From the NCBI GenBank assembly GCA_023212725.1, contig JALBYF010000063.1, positions 41,800-105,799 on the forward strand: 64,000 nt of DNA, in the 5' to 3' direction. Both the position numbers and the translations under genes were made by a program. This stretch comes from Tranzscheliella williamsii. Lineage: Eukaryota; Basidiomycota; Ustilaginomycetes; Ustilaginales; Ustilaginaceae. Positions 42,510 through 53,732 of this stretch are shown here, piece by piece. The first letter of the stretch is position 1. The number at the start of each line of letters is the position of its first letter. The notes under the pieces were generated by a model. It had not been told where the DNA came from, searched no databases, and was given only the letters and a program-made list of their open reading frames with translations.

Positions 42510-44735
42510 TAGCTCGCTGGCGCCGCCGTGCCCACAACCCACTAGAAATAAAGCGATGCCTCGCTCCCAGCCTAGGCGTTTGACTGCTTTATCGTACGCT
42601 TGCGGCTGACTGCGGCAAACGTGGGTCTCGCCTTGGCGAACCATCCAGAACGAATTGACAAAGCACAGATCGCCGCTGCATGAACCTTGGGCTTGGACTT
42701 TTCAAGCTGCGGTACGATAAAATAATAGCTAGTGGGAGGAGCTGGGTCGATTCGCGTGTGAAACACAAGAGACACCATCCAAGCCAGGGACAGTGGTTCC
42801 GCAAATAGACAACTTCGTGCTTGAGCTGGGCTGGGTCGGAGAATTCGTCGGCTGCACCCTTGCCATACTCGTCCGAACTGCAGCTGCTTTCACAAGGCTG
42901 GCTCGTCGCGATCTAAGCTTGCTGTGATAGCTGCTATTCGCCACGCTCTTATTCCTGAGCCAACCGAGTCGAACTTGCTCAAGCGTGCCTGACAGTCTAG
43001 ATCAAACTCACGCGTCCGTGCCGACCGACTGCGAATTTTGTGAAAAGGGCCGCTGCCTATTTCGGTTTTCAACATCGACTTTAGCGGTGAACCGGGAAGA
43101 GCCCGATTGGTTGGCCCGATCTTCTCAGAGCTGCGCGGAAGAACTCTGTTCAGCCTGGCTTCCGGCTTTGCTAGCTCGGTGGAGTTGTTCCCGTTTAGCC
43201 AGGATAGGGCGAGAGGATCATGCAGCGAGGTCGGCAGCGACAACTCAGCTCAGATTCGCGTGTTGCCATCGATTCCACAGACAAGCCACAAAATCTTTTT
43301 CCTCGATGGCTTGCCGGATCAGGCCCCCTCGGTGTAGAAATAGAAAACGTGGAGAGTCGACGGTAATAATTCACAGTGTGACTAAATGTGACGGCGGCTA
43401 GGCTGTCGAAAGATCCTTATCGGAGCAGCTAGACGGAAAGTCTGCTACTGTAATAACGCTGACGAGGAGCTCCGCACTTTTTTAGCTTCTCGCCTCGGCA
43501 CGGGCCCTCTGCACCCACATTGCCTACTCATAGTAGGCAGTAGTATGACTGCTAGTGCGCCGTTCCGCTCGCGTTGGCTGAGTGCCATGGTGGCAAGTAC
43601 ATAATATCACTGGCACGGGCGAAACGTTCAGCAAGTGTGAATGAAAGACGCAGGGCTTGGCATGCTATCGCGCTCGTGGGTTTTGGGCGACCGAACCCAC
43701 CATGACAGCGGCTTGTATCGGAGACAGCCGCGAAGCGCGACTGATGCGACTTTCTGAAGCCACAGCTGCATCTCGACTCAGCCAGGGCATTCCTACAACC
43801 GGCCTCACTTCCCGTTGCTGATTCCTTTCCTCAAAGCTTGTGATGCATGTGATTCGGCTGTCACTAACCGTTGAAGTCCTCACAAGCATACAGAAGGCTG
43901 CAGCTGACGCTTCCTGGTCGGCCAAGTCGATGACAGTTTCACGTCTCGACCCTTTCCGCTTGGCAGCTGGGAGGTATGCACGGAGAAGGGATTTGGTTCG
44001 CTCCGGCCGAGTGGCGAAGTTTTCGGATGCACGAACACCATATCTCGACGCACGCGAGTTTGGGATGGAAATTCGAATCGAAATCGCCTCTTCCGACGCA
44101 CGAAAGCCAAGGGAGAATTGGCGCAACCCGGCCCATTCACATTCATGTTCACGTTGCCATTTGCGCTCACAGTCCATTGCCACTGTGGCTGCCTGCACTT
44201 CTCCAGCATGCGATACTCATTCTGGGCAATTAGTTAGCGTCGGGAGATGACGTTTGGGCTTTGCTTAGGGTGCGCGACGCTGCAGGCGGCGACGTGCCGA
44301 ACGCAATTCCCATCATCCGTTCTCACGCTCGTACCTCGACAAGGGTCCTCCTGCCTCCCGCCTTGCACTGCCGCATAACGCGCAGCTTCATACCCAACCC
44401 ATCAAGCGAGGCTTTCAACGCATTCTTGCCTCTTCTATGAGTTCAGCTCCGCCCAATCCTGTCCGGCTGCCTGCCTCCTCTTGCCTGAAAAATGAGACTT
44501 TGACCGTGCACTGCTTCGTTTGGACTCCGGGGTCGGGTTCTCCTATACACGATCTTATCGGAAATCCAACGTTGCACTCAGAGTTGGCTGACAGATATAA
44601 GTATCTCCGCTCTTCTTATCTTTGCAGTTGTCCAGCACCTCTACCATCCCACCACATTCTACCCCTCTACTTCAGGAAAACGACTACCGCTGAGCCGATT
44701 GTCTTTCTTCGTAGATACTAGTATCGAAAAGCAGC
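42510..44735. other. 2.2 kb intergenic region between PEX1 and the perilipin gene
   Basis: Base composition is closer to even than in the neighbouring genes and no frame shows protein-like sequence. The longest (minus, 43665-44198) begins at GTG and has no recognisable features. The last few hundred bases are pyrimidine-rich and probably include the perilipin promoter and leader. No repeats of note were seen. Confidence 0.5.
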
Positions 44736-45862
44736 ATGTCCGCCGCCACCCAGACTGCGCCGAGCGCCACGTCCGCTTCTCCCTCCAAGGCGGCTTTCGA
44801 TCACAGCCAGGCTCTCCAAAAGATTGTTGCCGTACCGCTCGTATCCGACTCTCTTAGCTATGCCCAGTCCACCATCAAGGCACACAGCCTGCTAGCCACC
44901 ACTTATGGGTACGGCGAAAACATCTTCAACTCTTCCCTCAAGGTGGCCGAGCCCATCACCACCCGCTTCCATCCACAGCTCGCCTATGTCGACTCTCTGG
45001 CCGTCAAGTCGCTCGACTTTGCCGAGAGCAAGTGGAGCTACCCCTTCCACGCCAACACACAGGAGCTCTTGAATGCCGCCAAGATGCCCGCTGATCAGGC
45101 CCGCGGTTTCGTCCAGGCCTACACCGCTGCCATCCAGAAGGCGTACGGCGATCGGTTCTACAACCCCGCCAAGCAGGCTTATGACTCGCATGTCGCCCCC
45201 GTCTACGACTCGGCTCATACCAAGTTCGACGAGATCACCAGCCAGAACGCCTACCTGCAGCGCGCTTCCAACATTGTCAAGGACTTGCAGGCCAACCTTT
45301 CTAAGACCCTCGAGACGCTCTCTTCCCGCAGCAAGCAGGAAGGCGACCAGGCCACCCAGAAGGCCCAGGGTATCTCCAACGCCATCTTCGCCGAGGTAAG
45401 TGCTCTGCTCCCCATTCGGTATGCTCCTCGCTGCAGGTGACCCGTTCAGATTACATCACGATGCAAACCAAGCGAAAAAAAGTAGAAAGTGGAGTTATAT
45501 TGGTTTCGTCCGCCCGATAGCCGCATTATCGGGACTCTTAGCTGACTCTGCCTTGATGCCTCTCTCCTGTTTGTCTGGCCTTTTCACAGCTCGATCGAGT
45601 CCGTCACTTTGCCCAGAACCTGCCTGCCGAAAGCCGCAAGCGTGTCGGTCCCGTTACCGAGACCTTCACTGAGACGTACGAGCAGTTGAGCAAGGAGGCC
45701 CGAAACCCCGATTTGCCAGCGACCACCCGCTTCCTCAACGTCGTCAAATTTGTGCGCGAGCAGTCCCTCCCCGCTCTCCAGAAGGCCATCATTCACCCTT
45801 CTGCTAACGGCGCCACGGCAACCGACTCTGCGCCCGCCCCTACCGCCAACGGAAAGCAGTAG
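44736..45862 (+). CDS. Perilipin-like lipid droplet protein (fungal Cap20/Mpl1 type), two exons
   Basis: Exons 44736-45395 and 45590-45862 give 310 residues; the 194-bp intron has GTAAGT and TTCACAG borders in phase 0. The fungal perilipin pattern is present. An early block ALQKIVAVPLVSDSLSYAQS leads into alternating amphipathic helices (VAEPITTRFHPQLAYVDSLA; LDFAESKWSYPF). Then come NIVKDLQANLSKTLETLSSR and a C-terminal region with ATTRFLNVVKFVREQSLPAL. These proteins coat lipid droplets and limit lipolysis; in plant pathogens relatives affect appressorium turgor. The role here is inferred from family. There is no signal peptide or membrane span, as expected. Confidence 0.85.
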
Positions 45863-46171
45863 ATGATTTATCTACATAGATGCCTTATGTCTCTGACCTT
45901 GTTGATTGAACCCCTTTGTCCCCCTCACTCCAGCACTGATCCTCCTTCGGAGCGCTGCACTGAGCCACTTTACGTCTAGCATGTACTTGATCATCACACT
46001 CGATGGCTTCAGAATACCCTTGGTCAATGAAAACCACCGAAGCTCGCTTACGATGTTAGCTTATCGCGAGGAGACAGTATGTATGTATGCGTGCGCGGAG
46101 ATCCATCTTGGAACGAGGGGCGAATATACAACACAGGACGCCAGCAGGAAGAAGATGTAATAAGATGGGGG
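45863..46171. other. Convergent 3' region, perilipin / P450
   Basis: 309 bases between two facing stop codons, to be shared by two 3' UTRs. Nothing else was seen. Confidence 0.5.
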
Positions 46172-48145
46172 TTAGATGCGGCTGATGCGGAGGGGCATCT
46201 GGGGGCCAAGGTCTTCCTGGCCGACGATACGGGAGCGGACGACAATGCTCTGTTTGGCCTCAACTTCCCAGCCGGGGACGATTTCGAAGTGGAAGCGGCC
46301 GACGAGGTGGCAGAGCATGGCCTTGAACTCGGCGAGGGCGAAGCGGTTGCCGATGCAGCCGCGCGGGCCGGAGATGAAGGTGAGGAGGTGCATGGGGAGG
46401 CCGTTTTGCTTGGCGGTGGTGGGGAGGTTGAACCAGCGGTCTGGGCGGAACTGGTCGGCGTCGGGGCCCCAGATGTCGGTGCTGGAGTTGACTGCCTGGA
46501 TGGGAATGATCAGTTCGCGGCCTTTGGCGACCTTGATCGAGCTGAACGTTGCGGTGCCGTCGCGGGTCGCGTAGGGGCGCGACAGCGGGATCTCGTCCGG
46601 GCGCTGCGCAACGCGCACCGTGCTCGGCACCGCCGAGACGCAGCGCATCATCTCCTTGCACACGGCATCCAGGTACTCCATCCCCATCAGCTCGTCGTAG
46701 CCGATCTCCCGGTCCATCTCGCGGCCAAAGTGCTCGTGCACCTCGGCTCGCAGCTTCGCCTCCACCTCGGCATGCTGTGCCAGCATCCACAGCGTCCACG
46801 ACGTCTGGTTCGACGTCGTCTCGTGCCCCGCCAGCAGCAGTGTCGTGATCTGTCCGATCAGCTCCGAGTCGTCCAGCTTCTCCCGCGCCTGCACGTCCGC
46901 CGCCATGTTCGCTCGCATCATCAGGTGCAGCAGATCCTTGCCTGAAGAGACACCCAGCCCGTCCTGCCGTGCCGTCGAGTCCCTCTCGTCAAAGTCGGCT
47001 TTGGTGAAGCCCGCCGCCGGACTGCCGCTCTTCTCCTTGGCGCCACCCCGCGCCACCACTTCGGCCTGCATCTCTTCCTGGATCTCCTTCTTCTTGCCCT
47101 CGACGATCCGCAACGAAACGTCTTCGAGCTGCCTGTACGCAGCCGAGATGGCACGCTGCCGCTGGGTGGGCAGCTCCCGTATCCATCCCAGCCCCCAGAA
47201 GCTGGCAAGGTAGAGCTGCAAAAATCGCGAGAGCGTAATCTGCGTGCTCGCCTTGAAGAGTGCGTTGAACGCGTTGCCCAGCACGTCGCCGGCCTTCTCC
47301 TCGTCCGTCGGCGGCATGTTCGGGTCGATGGACGCTTTGAGCGCGTGGAAGCGGAACGAGAAGCCCGCGTCTCCGATGATGTCGAGCGCTGCTCTAGTGA
47401 CCCACCAGTTGAGGTCGAGGACAGGCGCTCCAGGCTGGCTCTTCTCCAGCGACAGCGCCGACTGGCCTCGGAACGCCGAGTGGACACCATCTGGCTGCGC
47501 CGCGCCGTTCTTCTCCGTACCGGCCTGCGCGGACCGGTCCACCATCTCGCCGAGCTTCATCGCCAGCGACTGGGCGTACTTCATAAAGATCGGATTGAGC
47601 TCGCGGATCGCGCTGACGCCAAAGGCGGGCTGGAGGATCTTGCGCTGCCGCTTGTGGACGTCGCCTTCGGCAACCAGCACGCCCTCGCCGAGGAAGCTCT
47701 TGAGCACCAGGCGCGCATTCTGTGGCTTGGGGTAGTCGTACGAATTGGCGGCAGAAAGGATGTGCGACATTGCCTTGGTGTCGGTAATGAAGAGTCGCGG
47801 GCTATAGAAGAGGCCGCGGTAGACGTACACCTGCGAGCCAACCTCCTTGGCATACTCAATGTGCGCTTTGGCCGGCGGCATCTTGCGTATCAGGCCCAAA
47901 TCGCCCTGGAGCAGGAACAAGCGGTCACGGTGCCTTGGCCTGGGCACGTTCGTGTATGGGTCAGTGCCCAGAATGTTGAGCTTGACATACCGGCTGATCG
48001 ACAAGCCAAAGAGAAACACGGCAAAGCCAAAGACGAGCAGGCCGAGCAAGCCGATCAAGCAGCCCACAGAGAACAGAATGACGGCGCTCCAAGGCCGTTG
48101 CACGAGCCCGAGTGCGGTATGGACGAGGTCAACCTCAACTTTCAT
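46172..48145 (-). CDS. Cytochrome P450 monooxygenase
   Basis: 657 residues from the ATG at 48145; the frame runs further upstream only to a GTG. Residues 18-50 are strongly hydrophobic, giving an N-terminal ER anchor. P450 marks are the I-helix LLLAGHETTSNQTSW, the K-helix ExxR (CKEMMRCVSAVPSTVRVAQ), the PERF-like FRPDRWFNL and the heme-binding FISGPRGCIGNRFALAEF with Cys ligand. The protein is about 100 residues longer than most. The excess lies in an insert between the B and F-G regions (about 210-245) and another before the I-helix (about 390-430). The substrate and CYP family cannot be determined from sequence. The intact motifs suggest an active enzyme. Confidence 0.93.
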   Translation of the reverse strand: MKVEVDLVHTALGLVQRPWSAVILFSVGCLIGLLGLLVFGFAVFLFGLSISRYVKLNILGTDPYTNVPRPRHRDRLFLLQGDLGLIRKMPPAKAHIEYAKEVGSQVYVYRGLFYSPRLFITDTKAMSHILSAANSYDYPKPQNARLVLKSFLGEGVLVAEGDVHKRQRKILQPAFGVSAIRELNPIFMKYAQSLAMKLGEMVDRSAQAGTEKNGAAQPDGVHSAFRGQSALSLEKSQPGAPVLDLNWWVTRAALDIIGDAGFSFRFHALKASIDPNMPPTDEEKAGDVLGNAFNALFKASTQITLSRFLQLYLASFWGLGWIRELPTQRQRAISAAYRQLEDVSLRIVEGKKKEIQEEMQAEVVARGGAKEKSGSPAAGFTKADFDERDSTARQDGLGVSSGKDLLHLMMRANMAADVQAREKLDDSELIGQITTLLLAGHETTSNQTSWTLWMLAQHAEVEAKLRAEVHEHFGREMDREIGYDELMGMEYLDAVCKEMMRCVSAVPSTVRVAQRPDEIPLSRPYATRDGTATFSSIKVAKGRELIIPIQAVNSSTDIWGPDADQFRPDRWFNLPTTAKQNGLPMHLLTFISGPRGCIGNRFALAEFKAMLCHLVGRFHFEIVPGWEVEAKQSIVVRSRIVGQEDLGPQMPLRISRI

Positions 48146-48842
48146 GGTAGGCAGAGAATCAAGATATGTGGGTGGTAGCGACGGACAAAGCGCTTCTGCA
48201 ACCCGCGGCTGGCTTTTGTACGACACGATGCAGGACGGGTGCTGACGCCGAAACACGGTCCGCGGAGGGTCTCACCACAGCATCTGTGCGGGGGTAACCG
48301 CCGGGCCCCGTCCTATGCGACAATGCTCAGCGGATACCGTATCTCGGAGCTTTGGCATTCCGCATCGCAGGCAGGCGGCAAGCCTGCATGCATTTAATTG
48401 CCGCAGACTGGAGCCGTCATCTTCCACGCCACACAGCCGGATCAGCTTCTCCGCGGAGCTCCCTCTCCCCCCTTCCAGTCTAGAGCAATCTATCATCCCA
48501 GGTCACTTATGGTGGTATCGCCTATCGCAACGTAAAAGCTCAGCTTCTGGTAAGTCAGCCATAGCTTGGTATGAACTGCCTGACAGGAGCTATGGCTGAC
48601 TTACCAGAAGTCGCGCTGTTATGTTGTGTGTGGTGGTAACCGCGTCAGATTGCCGTTGTTAGATTTAGAGACGAGTACGTCGCTTCATCTGCCGTTGCTT
48701 TTCGCGATCTTCCCAAGGACCCTGAACAGTCGTAGTCTTCAGCCGACTACCATCGGCCCACACGTATCACCGCTTTTGCTCGCTACAACGCTTGGAGAGG
48801 GGCAGTGGATCGGCCATGCTAGGCTAAGGCCTCTAAGCTTCT
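48146..48842. promoter_or_regulatory. Divergent upstream region, P450 / TTI1
   Basis: 697 bases between two outward-facing ATG codons. It contains the perfect 23-bp inverted repeat described separately (48544-48610). Other elements were not recognised. Confidence 0.5.
48544..48610. repeat. Perfect 23-bp inverted repeat (hairpin) with a 21-base loop
   Basis: The left arm at 48544-48566 begins CTTCTGGTAAGTCAGCC. The right arm at 48588-48610 is its exact reverse complement and ends GGCTGACTTACCAGAAG. The spacer is 48567-48587. A 23-bp perfect match so close together is far beyond chance in a window of this size. It lies 233 bases upstream of the TTI1 ATG and 399 upstream of the P450 ATG. It could be a small mobile-element footprint, a structured RNA or an operator. 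Confidence 0.9.
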
Positions 48843-51800
48843 ATGTTCTCTCTTGCGTCGGCAGCGGGGCCGAGCAAGCCGTGGACTTCAGGCTCAGCCG
48901 GCTCGCCATCGACCGGCGGACCCACACCTTTCCAGCGTCTAAAGCCTACTTGCGTAGAGTTGCTGACGCTCGGCTCCCATACATCAAGCCATACAGGGCC
49001 TCGTATAGTCCGGCTCGTACCATGTCTGCGTCAGCTCCGCTCGACATTACAATCGATTCTGGTCGAAGCCGGTGTGCCCATCCCCAGCATAGGTGCTGCG
49101 GGCGTGCTCGCAGAGCCGTCTTCTGCCCCCATCCTGCCACCCTCGCTGGTACACTATGTCTTCTTCCCCATATCTCAGCTCATCACGTCTTCTCCAAAAG
49201 GTCTTGCTGGCCTGCCAGACTCGGTTGCCGAAAATGTCTTCGCGGTGCTGAGTCTGCTCGGCACGCAGTGGTGGCATGCGTGGACAGCCCTGCCCAAGGA
49301 GCCAGAAAAGGAGGAAAAGGAGCTGCGAGTCTGGAGCGACCTCGTCATACTAGCCACCTCTGCCCTCGCCTCTCCAAACAGAGAACATGCCTCCCTCGCC
49401 TCCACTGCTAGCGACGAAACCAAAACGGCAGCCATCCTCTTTTTGCATCAGCTCCTAGTGCCCAGATTCTGCCAGAAACGTAGTCCGGAGCTAAACCCTC
49501 CGAAGGATTGGGAGTGGGATGGTGAGACTGATCTGCCTCTGCTGGACGACGTCCACAGTCATCCGAACGCGAGCCCGTCCTTTGCAGAAGGGAAAGGGCA
49601 AGCAGAATGTCAGCCGTCCTTGGCGTATCCTGCGACGAGGCATCTTGACTGGGCAGCCAAAGTCCGCGTGGCCAAGGGCGCCATCAGCTTTGCTCTTTCG
49701 TCGGCCTTATCGATCGCTGAGGCTTCGGAATGCACGACAACGCTGCGTACAATGGCGGTCAGCGTTGCTCGGCAGACTCTGCTGCTCTGGATCGGAGGTT
49801 GCTATTCCGCGAGTGGGACCGAGATGACTGGCGATGACGCCTTCCGGCCCAGCCCGCTGTACTTCGTGCGGCTTGCGTCTTCGAGCCACCCTACAATCGA
49901 GGAAGCGGCAGCGCAGCAAAGTGCGTCGCGCTTGCGGCCGCTCCTCCCCGGCATCACGTCGTCGCTCACGCGACTGGTCTCCAGCAAGCCCAAAGCGAAT
50001 GTTTCAAGCTCTGCGGCCAAGCACACCCCAGCTCAGGTGGCAGCGGAAGCGCTTCCTTTCCTGAGAGATTTGCTCCGGATCACCCTCTCTGATGCAAACC
50101 TTATTGGCGTCCTAGATGAACCCACTGAGGAGCCGTCCGCAGCGGCGACCAACGCGGAAAGCAGACCGATAGCTAGTCTCGAAGACCTGGCTGGTCGCGT
50201 GCACGAGCTTGACACCTCGCTGCCTTTGCCTCCGGCAATGCAGCGCGAACCAGAGGCGACAGCACCTAGTAGCGCTACGAGTGGCGGCCCTCCTTCCGGC
50301 TCCACGCCAATCGAGCTGGAGAAGCGCTGGGCCCTCTCCTCCCTAGCTCAGGTGACAATGGCGCTGAGGTCTTTCTCCCCGCTCACCTCTGCCTCTCTGC
50401 CTGGAACGTCTCTGCCTTCGTCTGTCCATCCCCTCATCCAGAAGGGTCTCATCGATTTAGCGGCCTCCCTACTCCTCGACTGCGGGCGCGCCTTTGGCTG
50501 GTTCGAGCGGCAGATACGTTCTTTGCACCAGCTAGGCTCCGCCATAGAAGATGACGTTGATTTTCCGCGCCAGCTGCTGCTCATCTGGATTCTCGATCTG
50601 AGCTCGGACACAAACACCACATCCACCGCCACATTCGCCAATACCGCGTTGAAGACGCTGTGGAGCACAAGCAGTAGCGACACCTCCAAGGCCGTGGTTC
50701 TGTCATCTATCATGCATAGAGCGATCGTGCGCCTTCCCGGGGCTATAACGTCCCAGAATGACGACAAAGTTTCGCGCCTCGTCCTCCGGATCAGTACCAT
50801 TCTGGGGCTGGCAACAAAAGCCAACTTCTCCGACATCGTTACCTTCCAAGACCTGGCTGGAACGACACAGGGACTGTCAGGATGGGCAGTCCAGTTGCTG
50901 CGGCCCCTGGACGTCCGGGACCTGGTGTGGACGGACCACGGCGAGACAAGCAAGTGGTCCCTAGTGCCAATGCTGGGCGGGCTGGAAGGGAGCACAGCAC
51001 GCCAGATCGCGCGGATGTTCTTCTTGTTTGGTAGAGCGAGTGCCGTCTCAGCGCTCCACACTGCCGGCACTGTTGGTACGAACAAGCCTCCTAGGGCATC
51101 GGCGCCTTTCGAGTCCATTACATTCTTTCTGGAAAAGGGGGCAGCCCTCAGGTCCCTCCAGACCACAAAGGAAGCTGACAACGCGCGACGGCAGGGCTTA
51201 GCGTGCCTCTTCATCGCTGCCGAGATGCTCAAGGGCACGAGCGAGTCTCTCGACAATCTCGAGCTGAGCTTTGCAACAGGCGGAACGGAGAGGGCCAAGC
51301 GCGCCCGAAAGACAGCACACAAGCTGGCCCGAAAGGTTTTTGCACAGGTCCTTGACATGCTCGACGGCGATGCCGAGGAGATCCTCGAACGAGGACCGCG
51401 CACCATCGCGGGCGGAACGTCTACGGACACTTCATTCGATGGGCAGTCAGCCTTGGCCCAAGGCGATGGCAGCGCAGAAGAAGGCGTGGTGGAGAAGATC
51501 AAGGGTCTGCAGCTGGTTGCCGACACCTCGCCACACCCAGAGCGCTTTGGCCCCGCCCTCGACCTGAGCTACATCGGTGCAGCGTCTCTGTCTGCATCGC
51601 GAGGGCTGCCGCTCGTCCAGGCCAAGGACTCGTCCGGTGTGCAGGGCATCGCCGCCGCGCAACGCAACGTCGATCTGGCCAATGCCTTGCTATTTTCGCT
51701 TCTCAGCTCGACCTCGCGGATGCTCGGTCCTTCGTTCCGTCCGCTGCTTCTCCGCGGTGCGTATCCACTCGTCAGCGGGATGTCGTCCTCCTCGGATCTC

Positions 51801-53435
51801 GTACGGCAGTCCTCCTCCGCGGCTTTTACAGACATTGCTTTTCACTCGGCCTACGCAGACGTGAAGAACTGCATGATGGACCATGCCGATTACATACTTG
51901 GCGCCGCCTGCCAGCGCCTCATTTCGGGACTTGATGAAGAACTCCGTGCATACGCCAGCCGAATCGGTCACGCGGGTGAGTCTAGCGGCAATGCGCTGAT
52001 GAGGACGCGGCAAGAGCCCCTACGAGAGATCCTGCCCTTGGTCTCGCCGCAGAGAGCCCCCTTCGTCCTAGTCGAGATGCTCAGGGCCCTAGGCTCCGAA
52101 ATCATCCCCATGGTCGAAGACGCCATCGACGAAATCCTTGACGCCCTGGACCGGTTCCACGAGCATATCTCAATCTGTGATGGTCTGCTAGCGGTGCTGG
52201 ACTCGATCCTGGAGACCATGGCTATTGAACAAGCAGCCAAGGCGCCGGTCGCCAACACTATACAGGCCGCTGCTGGGGCTCATCTCGACCAACACACCGA
52301 GGTGGAGGACTACAAGAACTGGCTCGAAGAGCAGCAACGCGACGCTAAGGCGTTTGACGAGGGTGATCCTGACGCGGCGGATCCTGCAGAAAATGACAAG
52401 GGCGAAGAAGCGAGCAAGCCTACGAAGAGCCAGCAGGTAGTCACGCAGATCCTGACCAAAGCTACGCACTTTCTCACGCATCCGTCTCCGGTCCTGCGGG
52501 CCCGGGTGCTGGGACTGCTGCGGTACGGGATCGAGACCCTGGCGCCGCAGGCTCGCAGCGCGGAGCTCCTGCCGGTCGTCAACACGGCGTGGCCCTTTGT
52601 CATGAGTCGGCTAGGGTCGCACTACTCTACGGCCCCTTCGTCTCGGAAACTCGGCACGATAGTCGATCTGAATCCATCCTCGTACGGCAGTAGCAGACGG
52701 ACTGGCACCGAGCACTACCGGGAGATGGAGGCATCGCTCGTGGAGAAGGATCCGATGGTGTGGATCGCCGCGGCGCGCTTTGTCGAGAGTGCAGCGCAGC
52801 ACCTGCCCGAGTTTGTCGGCAAGCGGGTCGTCGAGGATGCGTGGCCGCGGTTCGCCCGCCTGCTGCAACTGCTCAAGTGGAAGTTCGACCCGCGGCTACA
52901 GGCGGCGCGGCTGCAAGCGGTGCCACGGGGGGGCGCGACCACTGGCCTCGCGGACCGGCTGAGCCTGACGGACGCCGCTGCGGGGGAACCTGCGCCGCCG
53001 GGGCTGATTAGCGAAGGATCGTCAGAGACATGGTCGGCGCCGCGCACGGCGGCGGGCGGGCACGGCGAGCTGCCGTTCCTGGTCGCGTCGACGTCGTCGC
53101 TGCCGGCGCAGCTCACGCTCGCCATCGTCGGCAGCCTCGCGACCGCGGTCGAGCACCTCGGCGCGCGCATCCCCGACGACGCCGCCTGGGCCATCACCAC
53201 CCACCCCTTTCTCCTCGCCCTCCTCGACCACCGCCAGCCGCCCCCCCTCCAAACCGCCGCACAGCACCTCTACATCCAGCTCACTCGCCGCAACCCTGAC
53301 GCTACCGCCTTCGCCCTCCACGCAAGCTTTCCCCCCCCGGCCCAACAAGACCGCCAACCCCCCACCCCCTGCTTCCTCCGCCAGAGCTTCACACGCGTCC
53401 ATCCAGAAACTCTCCACCACATCCTCTCGCGCTGA
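48843..53435 (+). CDS. TTI1: TELO2-interacting protein 1 (Tti1), HEAT-repeat protein
   Basis: 1,530 residues from the ATG at 48843, no introns. The N-terminal mark is TPFQRLKPTCVELLTL, followed by VHYVFFPISQLI and long HEAT-type helical repeats throughout. The later part has ANALLFSLLSSTSRMLGPSF and a run from SPQRAPFVLVEMLRALGSEI into VEDAIDEILDALDRFH. The segment VTQILTKATHFLTHPSPVLR and the following VLGLLRYGIETLAP are also Tti1-like. Tti1, with Tel2 and Tti2, is the co-chaperone complex that stabilises PIKK kinases (TOR, Tel1/ATM, Mec1/ATR, Tra1). Low-complexity linkers interrupt the repeats, and the last 150 codons are extremely C-rich. The assignment rests on the N-terminal block and the overall repeat architecture. 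Confidence 0.85.
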   Translation: MFSLASAAGPSKPWTSGSAGSPSTGGPTPFQRLKPTCVELLTLGSHTSSHTGPRIVRLVPCLRQLRSTLQSILVEAGVPIPSIGAAGVLAEPSSAPILPPSLVHYVFFPISQLITSSPKGLAGLPDSVAENVFAVLSLLGTQWWHAWTALPKEPEKEEKELRVWSDLVILATSALASPNREHASLASTASDETKTAAILFLHQLLVPRFCQKRSPELNPPKDWEWDGETDLPLLDDVHSHPNASPSFAEGKGQAECQPSLAYPATRHLDWAAKVRVAKGAISFALSSALSIAEASECTTTLRTMAVSVARQTLLLWIGGCYSASGTEMTGDDAFRPSPLYFVRLASSSHPTIEEAAAQQSASRLRPLLPGITSSLTRLVSSKPKANVSSSAAKHTPAQVAAEALPFLRDLLRITLSDANLIGVLDEPTEEPSAAATNAESRPIASLEDLAGRVHELDTSLPLPPAMQREPEATAPSSATSGGPPSGSTPIELEKRWALSSLAQVTMALRSFSPLTSASLPGTSLPSSVHPLIQKGLIDLAASLLLDCGRAFGWFERQIRSLHQLGSAIEDDVDFPRQLLLIWILDLSSDTNTTSTATFANTALKTLWSTSSSDTSKAVVLSSIMHRAIVRLPGAITSQNDDKVSRLVLRISTILGLATKANFSDIVTFQDLAGTTQGLSGWAVQLLRPLDVRDLVWTDHGETSKWSLVPMLGGLEGSTARQIARMFFLFGRASAVSALHTAGTVGTNKPPRASAPFESITFFLEKGAALRSLQTTKEADNARRQGLACLFIAAEMLKGTSESLDNLELSFATGGTERAKRARKTAHKLARKVFAQVLDMLDGDAEEILERGPRTIAGGTSTDTSFDGQSALAQGDGSAEEGVVEKIKGLQLVADTSPHPERFGPALDLSYIGAASLSASRGLPLVQAKDSSGVQGIAAAQRNVDLANALLFSLLSSTSRMLGPSFRPLLLRGAYPLVSGMSSSSDLVRQSSSAAFTDIAFHSAYADVKNCMMDHADYILGAACQRLISGLDEELRAYASRIGHAGESSGNALMRTRQEPLREILPLVSPQRAPFVLVEMLRALGSEIIPMVEDAIDEILDALDRFHEHISICDGLLAVLDSILETMAIEQAAKAPVANTIQAAAGAHLDQHTEVEDYKNWLEEQQRDAKAFDEGDPDAADPAENDKGEEASKPTKSQQVVTQILTKATHFLTHPSPVLRARVLGLLRYGIETLAPQARSAELLPVVNTAWPFVMSRLGSHYSTAPSSRKLGTIVDLNPSSYGSSRRTGTEHYREMEASLVEKDPMVWIAAARFVESAAQHLPEFVGKRVVEDAWPRFARLLQLLKWKFDPRLQAARLQAVPRGGATTGLADRLSLTDAAAGEPAPPGLISEGSSETWSAPRTAAGGHGELPFLVASTSSLPAQLTLAIVGSLATAVEHLGARIPDDAAWAITTHPFLLALLDHRQPPPLQTAAQHLYIQLTRRNPDATAFALHASFPPPAQQDRQPPTPCFLRQSFTRVHPETLHHILSR

Positions 53436-53732
53436 CACCGCGTCGGCCTCTCTGTCCATACACTCTGCCGCCACGACCTTCGCTTCTCACACCCCGCATC
53501 CGCATGCAGATAGTCACAAACACAAGAGGATGCCAGAGGAAACGATGAGTGAGCGGCGGCGAGGCGCTAACGTGGGTACTGTACAGTGGGCGCGGGCGGG
53601 ACGCGCGTCGCGATTGGAACCCATGCGCGTCCGAGTGTTGGTCGGCTGGCGGCGCGCGCTGCGGGTTGCGTCGTGACCACCACTGGCTGCACTGTGGCTG
53701 TTGACGAGCCGGACGACTACTGCGACGCTGCG

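Noticed and set aside
43665..44198. 177-codon minus-strand frame in the PEX1-perilipin gap
   Set aside because: It begins with GTG, shows no domain or compositional sign of a protein, and no splice model improves it.
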